Shown piece by piece: positions 8,266 through 17,261 of a DNA stretch of 64,000 nucleotides. Origin of the DNA: Bacteroidales bacterium (GTDB lineage Bacteria; Bacteroidota; Bacteroidia; Bacteroidales; UBA932); NCBI GenBank assembly GCA_004554455.1, contig SFMG01000001.1, forward strand, positions 1 to 64,000. Direction: 5' to 3'. How positions within the stretch are numbered: the first letter of the stretch is position 1; each line of letters starts with the position of its first letter. Made by a program: the position numbers and the translations under genes. The notes beneath the pieces were generated by a model. The model saw only the letters and a program-made list of their open reading frames with translations. It made no database searches and was not told where the DNA came from.

Positions 8266-8360
8266 GTGGCGGCTAAAGCGGGTGCTGATGCGCCCGGAGG
8301 CGGCATTTCCCTATGTTTTTGCCGCCGAGGGTGCGCAGCACCCGCCCAATAAGCCGCCAC
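8266..8360. repeat. 95-bp nested hairpin
   Basis: Three nested perfect arm pairs are seen: GTGGCGGCT (8266-8274) with AGCCGCCAC (8352-8360), GCGGGTGCTG (8278-8287) with CAGCACCCGC (8336-8345), and an inner GGCGGCA with TGCCGCC around a T-rich loop. The inner GGCGGC/GCCGCC stem resembles the core of the hairpins at 7489 and 7643, while the outer arms are unrelated. Confidence 0.85.
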
Positions 8361-8373
8361 GCTCAACAACCAG

Positions 8374-8440
8374 CCGCAACAAAGCCGCCGCAAAAACCCA
8401 CCGCAACAAATCCGCCGCAACGAAACCCGCCGCAACGAAA
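8374..8440. repeat. Short direct repeats CCGCAA(C) every 13-15 bp
   Basis: CCGCAA occurs at 8374, 8388, 8401, 8415 and 8430 with AA(A)-rich spacers (consensus CCGCAACRAA). It starts 13 bases after the 95-bp hairpin and ends about 45 bases before the polymerase gene. Confidence 0.75.
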
Positions 8441-8484
8441 GGGCAGGGGCCAAGGTTTGGGAAAGAGGAGGAGAATTTGCATTT

Positions 8485-9954
8485 TTGCAGGAGAAAGTGC
8501 AAGATAAAGAAAGAAAGACCTACATCGCCATCGACCTGAAATCATTCTATGCATCGGTGGAATGCGTCGCCAGGGGGCTTGACCCGCTGACGACGAATCT
8601 GGTCGTGGCGGATATGTCCAGAACAGAAAAAACGATATGCCTGGCCGTGTCACCCTCGCTCAAATCCTATGGGATCGGAGGAAGGGCGCGGCTCTTCGAA
8701 GTGGTGCAGAAAGTCAGGGAGATCAACGCGCAGAGACGGTGGGCCTGCAGGGGCGAGCTGAAAAAAGGCGTTTACGACAACAACGAGATACAGGGAAATC
8801 CGGCACTCGCGCTCGACTATATAGTAGCGCCGCCGCGAATGGCCGAATATATGAAAGTAAGTTCCAGGGTATATGAGACCTACCTGGAATTCATATCCGC
8901 GGAAGACATACACGTCTATTCGATAGACGAAGTCTTTATGGATGTCAGCGACTACCTGCAGTCCTACGGCTGCAGCGCACGGGAACTGGCGGTGCGGATG
9001 ATACGCAAAGTGCTCAAAAACACGGGTATAACGGCGACGGCAGGCATAGGCACGAATATGTACCTCGCGAAGATAGCGATGGACATAGAGGCAAAGCACT
9101 CGCCGGCCGACAGAGACGGGGTGAGGATAGCCGAGCTGGACGAAATGAGCTACCGGCGCAAGTACTGGGAGCATACGCCGCTGACGGATTTCTGGCGCAT
9201 AGGACACGGAATCGCCGCAAAGCTGGAAGCGAACGGGATGAAGACGCTGGGCGACGTGGCAAGGATGTCACTGCTGAGCGAGGAGAGACTCTACCGGCTC
9301 TTCGGGGTGAATGCCGAACTGCTGATCGACCACGCCTGGGGATGGGAGCCATGCACGATAAAGGACATAAAGGCCTACAAGCCATCCAGCCACAGCCTTT
9401 CCATAGGACAGGTACTCTCGGAGGCATACGATTTCGCCAAGGCAAGGGTGGTGATTCAGGAAATGGCGGACAGCCTCTCACTCGAGCTTGTGGAAAAGAG
9501 AATGGTATGCGACCAGATGGTCATAAACATAGGATATGACAACTTGTCGATGAATGGATATACGGGCGAAAGCGAGAGCGACCATTACGGCCGCAAGGTC
9601 CCGAAACCCGCACACGGCTCGGTCAATCTGATGAAATTCAGTTCGTCCTCCTCCGAAATCACGGAAGCCGTGACTGGACTCTTCGACCGCATAATGAACA
9701 GGAAACTGCTGGTGAGGAGAATGGCGGTCGTGGCCAACCACACTGTAGCGGAGGGCTCGCCCGAAACCCTGCAGATGACGCTCTTCGACGAGGAAACGAG
9801 GAAAGAGGACGGGGGCCGGGAACGCAGGAGGCAGGAGGCGATACTCGCGATAAAAAAGAAATTCGGCAAGAACGCCATATTAAAGGGCATCAATTTCGAG
9901 GAGGGCGCAACGCAGAGGACGCGCAACGAACAGGTCGGCGGCCACAAGGCCTGA
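8485..9954 (+). CDS. dinB: Y-family DNA polymerase (DinB/UmuC superfamily)
   Basis: About 489 residues. The catalytic palm is intact: YIAIDLKSFYASVECV carries the first metal-binding Asp and steric-gate region, and VYSIDEVFMDVSDY carries the SIDE motif. An HhH segment follows (FWRIGHGIAAKLEANG), then the little-finger domain. QMTLF at about residues 430-434 is a textbook beta-clamp-binding peptide. It should do error-prone translesion synthesis. No ATG lies near the expected N-terminus: TTG at 8485 or GTG at 8497 is the likely start, and the frame stays open upstream into the CCGCAAC repeats. It is followed by a YolD-like gene, as in many Firmicutes. Confidence 0.92.
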   Translation: MQEKVQDKERKTYIAIDLKSFYASVECVARGLDPLTTNLVVADMSRTEKTICLAVSPSLKSYGIGGRARLFEVVQKVREINAQRRWACRGELKKGVYDNNEIQGNPALALDYIVAPPRMAEYMKVSSRVYETYLEFISAEDIHVYSIDEVFMDVSDYLQSYGCSARELAVRMIRKVLKNTGITATAGIGTNMYLAKIAMDIEAKHSPADRDGVRIAELDEMSYRRKYWEHTPLTDFWRIGHGIAAKLEANGMKTLGDVARMSLLSEERLYRLFGVNAELLIDHAWGWEPCTIKDIKAYKPSSHSLSIGQVLSEAYDFAKARVVIQEMADSLSLELVEKRMVCDQMVINIGYDNLSMNGYTGESESDHYGRKVPKPAHGSVNLMKFSSSSSEITEAVTGLFDRIMNRKLLVRRMAVVANHTVAEGSPETLQMTLFDEETRKEDGGRERRRQEAILAIKKKFGKNAILKGINFEEGATQRTRNEQVGGHKA

Positions 9955-9958
9955 CCGG

Positions 9959-10039
9959 CGGCAGACTGACCGGAACAAAGACCGACGGCAGACTGACCGG
10001 AACAAAGAACTACGGCAGACAGACCGGAACAAAGAACGA
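9959..10039. repeat. 27-bp tandem repeat, three copies
   Basis: CGGCAGACTGACCGGAACAA-AGACCGA is repeated head-to-tail at 9959, 9986 and 10013, with two to four differences. It fills nearly the whole gap between the polymerase stop and the YolD-like start. Confidence 0.92.
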
Positions 10040-10045
10040 CGACTG

Positions 10046-10447
10046 ATGGGCAGATACGACGATATAATAAATATGGAGCACCCGAGCTCCGAGCGGCATC
10101 CGAGGATGTCGGCGCTGGACCGTGCCGCGCAGTTTTCGGCCTTTGCGGCGCTGACCGGCTACGAGGATATAATTTCCGAAAGCGGGCGAAGGACCGAAGA
10201 GCGGCCCGAAGTGGACGAGGAGCAGCTCGGACGGCTCAACGAAGCGATGGGCAGGATAGAGAAGGAACTCGCCTCCAGACCGGCCGTCAAAGGACTGCGT
10301 TTCCTGCCCGATTCGCGCAAGAGCGGAGGGCGGATGACAGCTTTCGAAGGGCGGGTGCGCAACATAGACATAAGCACTTCCGCGCTCGTACTGGCCGACG
10401 GGACATCGATCCCGCTTCAGGACATTCTCGAGCTGGAAGTGCTTTGA
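10046..10447 (+). CDS. YolD-like protein
   Basis: 133 residues. It has the features of the YolD-like family that accompanies Y-family polymerases: an N-terminal YDDIINMEHPSSERHPRMS segment, then LDRAAQFSAFAALTGYEDII, and a C-terminal beta-rich part (RVRNIDISTSALVLADGTSI, PLQDILELEV). The family is linked by gene neighbourhood to UmuC/UvrX polymerases and the DNA-damage response; its biochemical role is not settled. It is probably co-transcribed with the upstream polymerase despite the repeats between them. It converges on the oxidoreductase gene, with stops 2 bases apart. Confidence 0.85.
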   Translation: MGRYDDIINMEHPSSERHPRMSALDRAAQFSAFAALTGYEDIISESGRRTEERPEVDEEQLGRLNEAMGRIEKELASRPAVKGLRFLPDSRKSGGRMTAFEGRVRNIDISTSALVLADGTSIPLQDILELEVL

Positions 10448-10449
10448 TT

Positions 10450-11880
10450 CTACTTGCTGACCTTTACCTTGCGCTGGGAAAGGCGGCTCTTCTCGGCGCG
10501 GAAGCCCATCACGTGGCTCTCTATGGAGGCGTCGATAGTGCTGGTCAGCAGGGATTCGTCCTGTGCGGAGACGGCCTCTACGAAGTCGCAGACCAGGGCC
10601 ATGTCGCCGCCGCCGTGTCCGGAGCCCTTGTATTCAGGAATATCAGATAATTTCTTGTTCCACAGATATTTGCGGTTGCTGCGGAACTCATATACCGTGA
10701 ACTCGGAACCGTTGCCTTCGATGTAGCCGGTGGTGCCCATTATGCGGGTGCGGCGGCCGCCGAAAGGCGTGAAGGCCTCCATCGAGAAGGAGGCGGTAGT
10801 GCCGTCCTCGAATACCATCTCGCTGACGAAGTGGTCCGGCTGGTCGTTGTCGCAGTGATATACGCAGCGGCCCCACAGGTTGTTAGGGTCAGAAATCTTG
10901 GCGAGTATTTCGGCCTCGTCGCGGGAGTTCTTCAGGTCGAAGACACCCAGATGCTGTTTGCGCTTTACGTATATGTCTATTGCGGAATATGGACAGCTGC
11001 TCTCGTGAGGACAGCCGTCGGTGCAGCGCAGAGGAGCGCCCTCCGGGGCATTTTCCGGCCTGAACCAGCTCAGCGAGCCGTCGGCGACTATGCTCTTGCA
11101 AGGCTTGCCCACGAACCAGCGCAGTATGTCGAGGTCGTGACAGCTCTTGGCGAGGATGATAGGGGTGGTCTCCCTGGAATCGCGCCAGTTGCCACGCACA
11201 TAGGAATGAGCCATGTGACGGCATTCTATAGGCTCCATGTGCTGTATGCTTATCATCTTGCCTATCATACCCTTGTGCACTGCCTCATACATAGCCCTGA
11301 AGTAAGGGCTGTAGCGGAGCACGTGGCAGACGGCCACTATGCGGCCGTACCTGCGCGCCTGGGCGGCGATGTCGGTGCACTCCTTCTCGCTCTGGGCCAC
11401 GGGCTTCTCGAGCAGCACGTCATATCCCATTTCAAGCGCCTTCATGCAAGGCTCGTAATGGGTGTCGTCCGGAGTGGCTATGACCACCGCGTCTGCGAAC
11501 TTCGGAACACGGAAGACCTCGCTCCAGTCTCCGAAACGGCGCTCCTGCGGGATGCCGAACTTGTCGCCCATTGCATCCTTGCGGCTCTCGCGTATGTCGG
11601 ACACGCCTATGACCTGCATGCACTCAGGGAACATAGAGGCATATCTGGAATAGGTTCTGCCCCTGTTGCCGGCTCCTATGATCACTACGGTGACGGGACG
11701 TCCCTTGACAGCGGCCCTGAGCCCCTTGACAGGGAAGTCGAGCTCGGGGTCAGTGGTAAGGAAATCGCCTTCCGCCACGCCCATTGCCCGGCCTGCCGCC
11801 TTTACACTTTCTCCTCCTCCGATGAGGGTGGCCCCGGCACCTATCAGACCAAGGCTCTTCAGGAAATCTTTTCTGTTCAT
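10450..11880 (-). CDS. Gfo/Idh/MocA-family oxidoreductase, possibly exported
   Basis: 476 residues. The start MNRKDFLKSLGLIGAGATLI resembles a Tat-type signal with one Arg replaced by Lys. A Rossmann NAD-binding motif (VVIIGAGNRG) begins near residue 64, followed by the family LEKPVAQSEKE loop. The C-terminal domain has the usual Gfo_Idh_MocA_C sheets and a Cys cluster (CTDGCPHESSCPYS). Members oxidise or reduce sugars and inositols; Tat-exported relatives include GH109-type glycosidases that use bound NAD. The exact substrate is unknown. It lies 56 bases downstream of carB on the same strand, with no obvious link to pyrimidine synthesis. Confidence 0.88.
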   Translation of the reverse strand: MNRKDFLKSLGLIGAGATLIGGGESVKAAGRAMGVAEGDFLTTDPELDFPVKGLRAAVKGRPVTVVIIGAGNRGRTYSRYASMFPECMQVIGVSDIRESRKDAMGDKFGIPQERRFGDWSEVFRVPKFADAVVIATPDDTHYEPCMKALEMGYDVLLEKPVAQSEKECTDIAAQARRYGRIVAVCHVLRYSPYFRAMYEAVHKGMIGKMISIQHMEPIECRHMAHSYVRGNWRDSRETTPIILAKSCHDLDILRWFVGKPCKSIVADGSLSWFRPENAPEGAPLRCTDGCPHESSCPYSAIDIYVKRKQHLGVFDLKNSRDEAEILAKISDPNNLWGRCVYHCDNDQPDHFVSEMVFEDGTTASFSMEAFTPFGGRRTRIMGTTGYIEGNGSEFTVYEFRSNRKYLWNKKLSDIPEYKGSGHGGGDMALVCDFVEAVSAQDESLLTSTIDASIESHVMGFRAEKSRLSQRKVKVSK

Positions 11881-11936
11881 ATATATTATCAGTTTCAGTA
11901 TGTCGTTTCACAATCGGGGCAGTCTGCCCCGTGCTG

Positions 11937-14900
11937 TCATTTGTATTCGTCCCAGGACTTCACCGGGATCTCGTCCTGAGGGATGCTGCAGAAGGCCTTT
12001 ATGAAGGCGGTGGCGAGACGGGCGTTGGTAAAGAGCGGGATGTTTGAATCTATGGCCGCACGGCGTATGAGATAGCCGTTGTCGAGCTCCATATCGGTAA
12101 AGTTCTTCGGGATATTGATAACCAGGTCCACCTGCTTCTTGTGGATGAGGTCGAGCACCTGAGGGAATATGCCCGAGAGCACCGGATTGCTCTTGTCCGT
12201 AGGCCAGAGCACCCTCATCGAAGGTATATTGTTTTCGTAGAGGTAACGGCAGGTGCCGCCGGTCGCATAGAGTTCATATCCGTGCTCCACCAGCAGACGG
12301 CAGGCGTCGAGCAGGTCGGCCTTCTGAAGTGCGTTGCCGGAGGATATGAGCACCCTCTTGGCAGGCACGTCGTTTCCCACGGATATCACCGAAGTGATAA
12401 GGGCCTGGTCGAAGCTGTCGCCGAGGCAGCCCACCTCGCCTGTGGAAGCCATATCCACGCCCAGCAGAGGGTCGGCCTCCTGCAGACGGGCGAAGGAGAA
12501 CTGGCTGGACTTCACGCCCACGTAGCCCAGGTCGAAGGAATCGCGGTCCGGCTTCTGCGGATGGAGTCCGAGCATAGCGTCTGCAGCAAGTTCTATCAGG
12601 TTGATCTTGAGCACCTTGGACACAAACGGGAAGCTGCGGGAAGCCCTGAGGTTGCATTCGATGACCTTTACGTCGTTCTCCTTGGCGAGGAACTGTATGT
12701 TGAAAGGTCCGGTGATATGCAGTTCGGCGGCGATGCGCGCTGCCACCTTTTTGATGCGGCGCACCGTCTCGACGTAGAGTTTCTGGGCCGGGAAGACTAT
12801 GGTCGCGTCGCCTGAATGGACGCCTGCATATTCGACGTGTTCGGATATGGCGTAGGCGACTATGTTTCCGTTGTCGGCAACGGCGTCGAATTCGACCTCC
12901 TTGCAGCGGGTGAGGAACTGGCTGATGACGACAGGATGCTCGCGCGACACTTCGGCCGCCATTGCGAGGAACTTGCGAAGGTGGCTCTCGTCGTAGCATA
13001 CGTTCATCGCGGCGCCGGACAGCACGTAGGACGGGCGCACGAGCACAGGATAGCCGACCTCGGAGACGAATCTGTCCACGTCTTCCATAGTCGTAAGCTC
13101 GCTCCAGCGCGGCTGGTCTATGCCCAGCTCGTCCACTATGCTGGAGAATTTGTGGCGGTCCTCCGCCCTGTCGATATCCTCTGCGGCCGTTCCGAGTATA
13201 GGGACGTTGTGCATGTGGAGTCTCAGAGCCAGGTTGTTAGGTATCTGGCCGCCTACGGAGACTACTACTCCGTGCGGATCTTCCATTTCGAGTATATCCA
13301 TCACCCTCTCGAAAGTGAGCTCGTCGAAGTAGAGACGGTCGCACATGTCGTAGTCGGTGGATACGGTCTCAGGGTTGTAGTTGATGAGCACTCCGCGATA
13401 GCCGCGCTTCTGCATCTGCTGGAGGCAGGATACGGAGCACCAGTCGAACTCCACGGAGCTGCCTATGCGGTAAGCGCCCGAGCCGAGCACCACCACGGAT
13501 TTGCCGTCGTGCTCGTAACTGATGTCGTTCACGCTTCCGTTGTAGGTCAGATAGAGGTAGTTGGTCTTGGCCGGGAATTCGGCCGCAAGCGTGTCTATCT
13601 GCTTGACTACCGGCACGATACCCAGGGATTTGCGGTACTCGCGCACCCTGTCCTGGAGCACGGTGGCCTTCTCGGTCGGATGCTTGAAGACCAGTCTCTG
13701 TATCTGATGGTCGGAGAAGCCCTGCTGCTTGGCGAGCAGGAGCAGTCCGGCAGGAATGTCCTCGAGCGCATCGTAGCCGGCAAGGTCCCTTTCGGTTTCG
13801 ACTATGTTCCGGAGCTTGGAGAGGAACCAGCGGTCTATCCTGGTGAGCTCGTGTATGCGCTCCACGGAGTAGCCGGCGGACATTGCCTTGGCTATGGCGA
13901 AGATACGCTTGTCATCCGGCTCGCGCAGGGCCAGCTCTATGTCGTCCACCTTGAGCTCCTTGTTGCCTACGAATCCGTGGGCGCCCTGTCCTATCATCCT
14001 GAGGCCCTTCTGTATGGCCTCCTCGAAACTGCGGCCTATGGACATCACCTCTCCCACCGACTTCATCGAGGAGCCGAGCTTGCGGGACACGCCGTGGAAC
14101 TTGCCCAGGTCCCAGCGAGGGATCTTGCAGACCACATAGTCCAGGGCCGGTTCGAAGAAGGCCGGAGTGGTCTTGGTCACGGAGTTGTTCAGGTCAAAGA
14201 GGCCGTAGCCCAGGCCGAGCTTGGCGGCCACGAAGGCCAGAGGATAGCCGGTGGCCTTGGATGCCAGGGCCGAGGAGCGGCTCAGGCGGGCGTTCACCTC
14301 GATTACCCTGTAGTCGAGCGAATCCGGGTCGAAGGCGTACTGCACATTGCACTCGCCCACTATGCCGAGGTGGCGTATTATCTTGATAGACAGTTCCCTG
14401 AGGAAGTAGTAGTCCTTGTTGGTGAGGGTCTGCGAAGGGGCCACGACTATGCTCTCGCCCGTATGTATGCCGAGCGGGTCGAAGTTCTCCATATTGCAGA
14501 CGGTGATGCAGTTGTCGAAGCGGTCGCGCACCACCTCGTATTCTATTTCCTTCCAGCCCTTGAGGGATTTCTCCACCAGCACCTGAGGAGAGAAGGCGAA
14601 GGCCTTTTCGCATACGGCTTCCAGCTCTGCCTCGTTCTCGGCGAAACCGGAGCCGAGACCGCCCAGGGCGTAGGCAGCCCTGACAATGAGAGGATAGCCC
14701 AGGTCGCGGGCGGCCTCCTTCGCCTCTTCCATCGACTCTGCCGGGAAGGAGCGTATGGTCTTGACCTGTATTTCGTCGAGCTTCTCGATGAAGAGCTCGC
14801 GGTCCTCGGTGTCCATGATGGTCTGCACCGGGGTGCCGAGCACCTTCACCCCATATTTCTCAAGTATGCCGTTGCGGTAGAGTTCGACGCCGCAGTTCAG

Positions 14901-15182
14901 CGCCGTCTGTCCGCCGAAGGCGAGGAATATGCCCTGCGGCCTTTCCTTCGCTATGACTTTCTCCACGAAGAAGGGAGTCACCGGCAGGAAGTATATCTTG
15001 TCCGCAACGCCTTCCGAGGTCTGTACGGTGGCGATGTTGGGATTGATCAGCACGGTGCTGATGCCCTCTTCCCTGAGGGCCTTGAGGGCCTGGGAGCCGG
15101 AATAGTCGAACTCGCCGGCCTGGCCTATCTTGAGCGCGCCCGATCCGAGGACCAGGACTTTCTTTATGGAAGCGTCTCTCAT
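11937..15182 (-). CDS. carB: Carbamoyl-phosphate synthase large subunit
   Basis: 1081 residues, the usual length. It opens with IKKVLVLGSGALKIGQAGEF. Two ATP-grasp synthetase halves follow, around residues 130-320 and 670-860, each with the GGLGSGFAENE or ASRSFPFVSKVL type nucleotide/carboxyphosphate elements. An MGS-like allosteric domain (YELYATGGTCRYLYENN) fills the last ~130 residues. With CarA it makes carbamoyl phosphate from glutamine-derived ammonia, bicarbonate and 2 ATP, feeding arginine and pyrimidine synthesis. The start follows the carA stop by two bases, so the pair is translationally coupled. Confidence 0.98.
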   Translation of the reverse strand: MRDASIKKVLVLGSGALKIGQAGEFDYSGSQALKALREEGISTVLINPNIATVQTSEGVADKIYFLPVTPFFVEKVIAKERPQGIFLAFGGQTALNCGVELYRNGILEKYGVKVLGTPVQTIMDTEDRELFIEKLDEIQVKTIRSFPAESMEEAKEAARDLGYPLIVRAAYALGGLGSGFAENEAELEAVCEKAFAFSPQVLVEKSLKGWKEIEYEVVRDRFDNCITVCNMENFDPLGIHTGESIVVAPSQTLTNKDYYFLRELSIKIIRHLGIVGECNVQYAFDPDSLDYRVIEVNARLSRSSALASKATGYPLAFVAAKLGLGYGLFDLNNSVTKTTPAFFEPALDYVVCKIPRWDLGKFHGVSRKLGSSMKSVGEVMSIGRSFEEAIQKGLRMIGQGAHGFVGNKELKVDDIELALREPDDKRIFAIAKAMSAGYSVERIHELTRIDRWFLSKLRNIVETERDLAGYDALEDIPAGLLLLAKQQGFSDHQIQRLVFKHPTEKATVLQDRVREYRKSLGIVPVVKQIDTLAAEFPAKTNYLYLTYNGSVNDISYEHDGKSVVVLGSGAYRIGSSVEFDWCSVSCLQQMQKRGYRGVLINYNPETVSTDYDMCDRLYFDELTFERVMDILEMEDPHGVVVSVGGQIPNNLALRLHMHNVPILGTAAEDIDRAEDRHKFSSIVDELGIDQPRWSELTTMEDVDRFVSEVGYPVLVRPSYVLSGAAMNVCYDESHLRKFLAMAAEVSREHPVVISQFLTRCKEVEFDAVADNGNIVAYAISEHVEYAGVHSGDATIVFPAQKLYVETVRRIKKVAARIAAELHITGPFNIQFLAKENDVKVIECNLRASRSFPFVSKVLKINLIELAADAMLGLHPQKPDRDSFDLGYVGVKSSQFSFARLQEADPLLGVDMASTGEVGCLGDSFDQALITSVISVGNDVPAKRVLISSGNALQKADLLDACRLLVEHGYELYATGGTCRYLYENNIPSMRVLWPTDKSNPVLSGIFPQVLDLIHKKQVDLVINIPKNFTDMELDNGYLIRRAAIDSNIPLFTNARLATAFIKAFCSIPQDEIPVKSWDEYK

Positions 15183-15184
15183 TC

Positions 15185-16285
15185 CTAAAGCATGTTTATG
15201 AACTGGTCGAAAAGGAATTCCGTGTCGGTAGGGCCGCTGGAGGCCTCCGGGTGGAACTGGGCGGAGAAGAATGGCTTGGACTTGTGGCGTATGCCCTCGT
15301 TGGTGCCGTCGTTCATATTCACGAACAACGGCTCCCAGTCCTTGCCGAGCGTACTGTCGTCCACTGCGAAGCCGTGGTTCTGCGAAGTTATGAAACAGCG
15401 GTCGGTGCCGACCATGCGTACCGGCTGGTTGTGGCTGCGGTGGCCATATTTAAGTTTATATGTCCCTGCGCCGCCGGCCCTCGCGAGCAGCTGGTTGCCC
15501 ATACATATTCCGAAAATAGGCTTGTCCTGCCCGAGCGCGACGCGTATGTGCGCAACGGTGTCGGTGCAGAACTCGGGGTTGCCCGGACCGTTGGATATGA
15601 AGAGGCCGTCGTAGTCCAGTCGGGTGAAGTCGTAGTCCCAAGGCACGCGTATGAGCTCGATGCCCCTGTCAACCAGGCAGCGGAGTATGTTGTGCTTGAC
15701 GCCGCAATCGACGAGGCAGACTTTTTTGCCGGCGCCTTCGTTGTAGCGTATCACCTCCTTGCAGCTGACTATCGCTATCTGGTTGTCGCGGTTCGGGTCG
15801 TGTACCGGGAAACTGCCGTCTTCCGAGCGGGGTTCTCCGGCTCCGTCGGGCACTATCATGGCCAGCATGGATCCGTTGTCCCTCAGCGCCTGGGTAAGAG
15901 CCCTGGTATCGACGCCGCATATTCCCGGAATCTTCTGCTCCTTGAGCCAGCTGTCGAGGCTGCGGACCGCGTTCCAGTGGCTGTACTGGGCGGAGTACTC
16001 GCTGATGACCAGGCCTCTGACCCAGATCTTCTCAGATTCGAAATTAAGGGAAATACCATTGGCGTCAATGCCGTCCTGCGGTACACCGTAGTTGCCGACC
16101 AGAGGATAAGTGACGCAAAGAATCTGTCCTGAATAGGACGGATCGGTAAGGCTCTCGGGGTAGCCGACCATAGCCGTCGAAAACACGGCCTCGCCGTCAG
16201 CGTAACCGTCGTATCCGAACGAGCGGCCCCGGAACTCCATACCGTTAGCAAGTCTGAGCACAGCTCCTTTCTTGTCTTGTATCAT
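15185..16285 (-). CDS. carA: Carbamoyl-phosphate synthase small (glutaminase) subunit
   Basis: About 366 residues from the ATG giving MIQDKKGAVLRLANG. The N-terminal CPSase small-chain domain is followed by a class I glutamine amidotransferase with nucleophile Cys in FGICMGNQLLA and the catalytic His/Glu in AQFHPEAS. The motif reads MGNQ rather than the commoner LGHQ. It supplies ammonia to CarB. An eight-residue upstream extension to 16309 is possible but overlaps the -7 box. First gene of the carA-carB unit. Confidence 0.97.
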   Translation of the reverse strand: MIQDKKGAVLRLANGMEFRGRSFGYDGYADGEAVFSTAMVGYPESLTDPSYSGQILCVTYPLVGNYGVPQDGIDANGISLNFESEKIWVRGLVISEYSAQYSHWNAVRSLDSWLKEQKIPGICGVDTRALTQALRDNGSMLAMIVPDGAGEPRSEDGSFPVHDPNRDNQIAIVSCKEVIRYNEGAGKKVCLVDCGVKHNILRCLVDRGIELIRVPWDYDFTRLDYDGLFISNGPGNPEFCTDTVAHIRVALGQDKPIFGICMGNQLLARAGGAGTYKLKYGHRSHNQPVRMVGTDRCFITSQNHGFAVDDSTLGKDWEPLFVNMNDGTNEGIRHKSKPFFSAQFHPEASSGPTDTEFLFDQFINML

Positions 16286-16308
16286 TGTTCCAGTTTTACT
16301 GGGCGACA

Positions 16309-16316
16309 AAGATAGT
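16309..16316 (-). promoter_or_regulatory. Bacteroidota -7 box (TATCTTTG) for carAB
   Basis: On the minus strand it reads TATCTTTG, 24 bases before the carA ATG at 16285. It supports the internal ATG as the start. Confidence 0.6.
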
Positions 16317-16338
16317 CAAAAAGGAGCAGGAAAGGAAA

Positions 16339-17187
16339 TTAAATTTCTCTTTTTCCTATGGCCGAAATCATACCCGTGAAAAGGCGGGTCATTCTGTCGG
16401 CTGCGGCGTCGGCGGTCTTAACGACGTCGTCGCCGTCATTGAGCACGCTGCAGCTGATGTCCGCATTGGATATGTTCGTGATTACCGAAACTCCGAAGAC
16501 TCGCATGCCGCAGTGCCGGGCCACGATAACCTCCGGTACGGTGGACATCCCGACCGCATCGGCGCCTGCGAGAGTGTAGAATCGGACTTCGGCCGGCGTC
16601 TCGTAGGTAGGGCCGCTGGTACCCAGATAGACGCCATGTCTGAGTGCTATGCCCTCGCCGGCCGCTATTCTGTCCGACAAGGCCAGCAGGGACTCGTCGT
16701 ACGGATGCGTCATATCCGGAAAACGCTCGCCGAAGGCGTCCAGATTCGGGCCGATGAGAGGGTTCGGCATCATATTGATATGGTCCGTTATGACCATTAG
16801 GTCGCCGACACGGAAAGTGCGGTTCAGGCCGCCGGCGGCATTGGAGACGAAAAGGTATTCCACGCCCAGGGTAGCCATCACCCTTTCGGGAAGGGTGACC
16901 ATTTCCATCGGATAGCCTTCATAATAGTGGAAACGCCCCTGCATCGCAATGACCGGACAGCCTCCCAGGTACCCCAGTATGAGGTTGCCCTTGTGTCCCG
17001 TCACGGTGGAAACGGGGAAGGAAGGAATCTCGGAATAAGGGATGACATCGACGGCTTCTATGCTCTCCGCCAGTTTGCCCAGGCCGCTGCCCAGGATTAT
17101 GCCTGCTATGGGTTTGAAGCCCCCGCTGCGCGCCGATATCCAGTCCGCCGCCTGCTCTATGCGCTCCATTCTTTTATCTGCTGCCAT
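16339..17187 (-). CDS. punA: Purine nucleoside phosphorylase (trimeric type)
   Basis: 282 residues. Signature pieces of the low-molecular-mass trimeric PNP family are present: ILGSGLGKLAESIE (phosphate loop), GHKGNLILGYLGG, MQGRFHYYEGY (phosphate/ribose site), SNAAGGLN, the base-binding Glu region TYETPAEVRFY, and the GMSTVPEVIVARHCGM and VITN(I)SN segments. It cleaves inosine/guanosine-type nucleosides to base plus ribose-1-phosphate for salvage. It lies upstream of carA on the same strand, which has its own promoter. Confidence 0.96.
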   Translation of the reverse strand: MAADKRMERIEQAADWISARSGGFKPIAGIILGSGLGKLAESIEAVDVIPYSEIPSFPVSTVTGHKGNLILGYLGGCPVIAMQGRFHYYEGYPMEMVTLPERVMATLGVEYLFVSNAAGGLNRTFRVGDLMVITDHINMMPNPLIGPNLDAFGERFPDMTHPYDESLLALSDRIAAGEGIALRHGVYLGTSGPTYETPAEVRFYTLAGADAVGMSTVPEVIVARHCGMRVFGVSVITNISNADISCSVLNDGDDVVKTADAAADRMTRLFTGMISAIGKREI

Positions 17188-17225
17188 ATCGAAATATTTT
17201 TGTCAAAAATACGAAAATAATATGC

Positions 17226-17233
17226 TATCTTTG
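17226..17233 (+). promoter_or_regulatory. Bacteroidota -7 box (TATCTTTG)
   Basis: A TAnnTTTG match 29 bases before the ATG at 17262, with a TTTTTG about 23 bases further upstream as a candidate -33 element. It would drive the coiled-coil gene and zapA. Confidence 0.6.
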
Positions 17234-17261
17234 CAAGGTTAGGTTAAAAACGGCAGATTGT

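Noticed and set aside
12816..15188. 790-codon plus-strand frame opposite carB
   Set aside because: A mirror frame of a GC-rich gene; no recognisable domain, and carB is certain.
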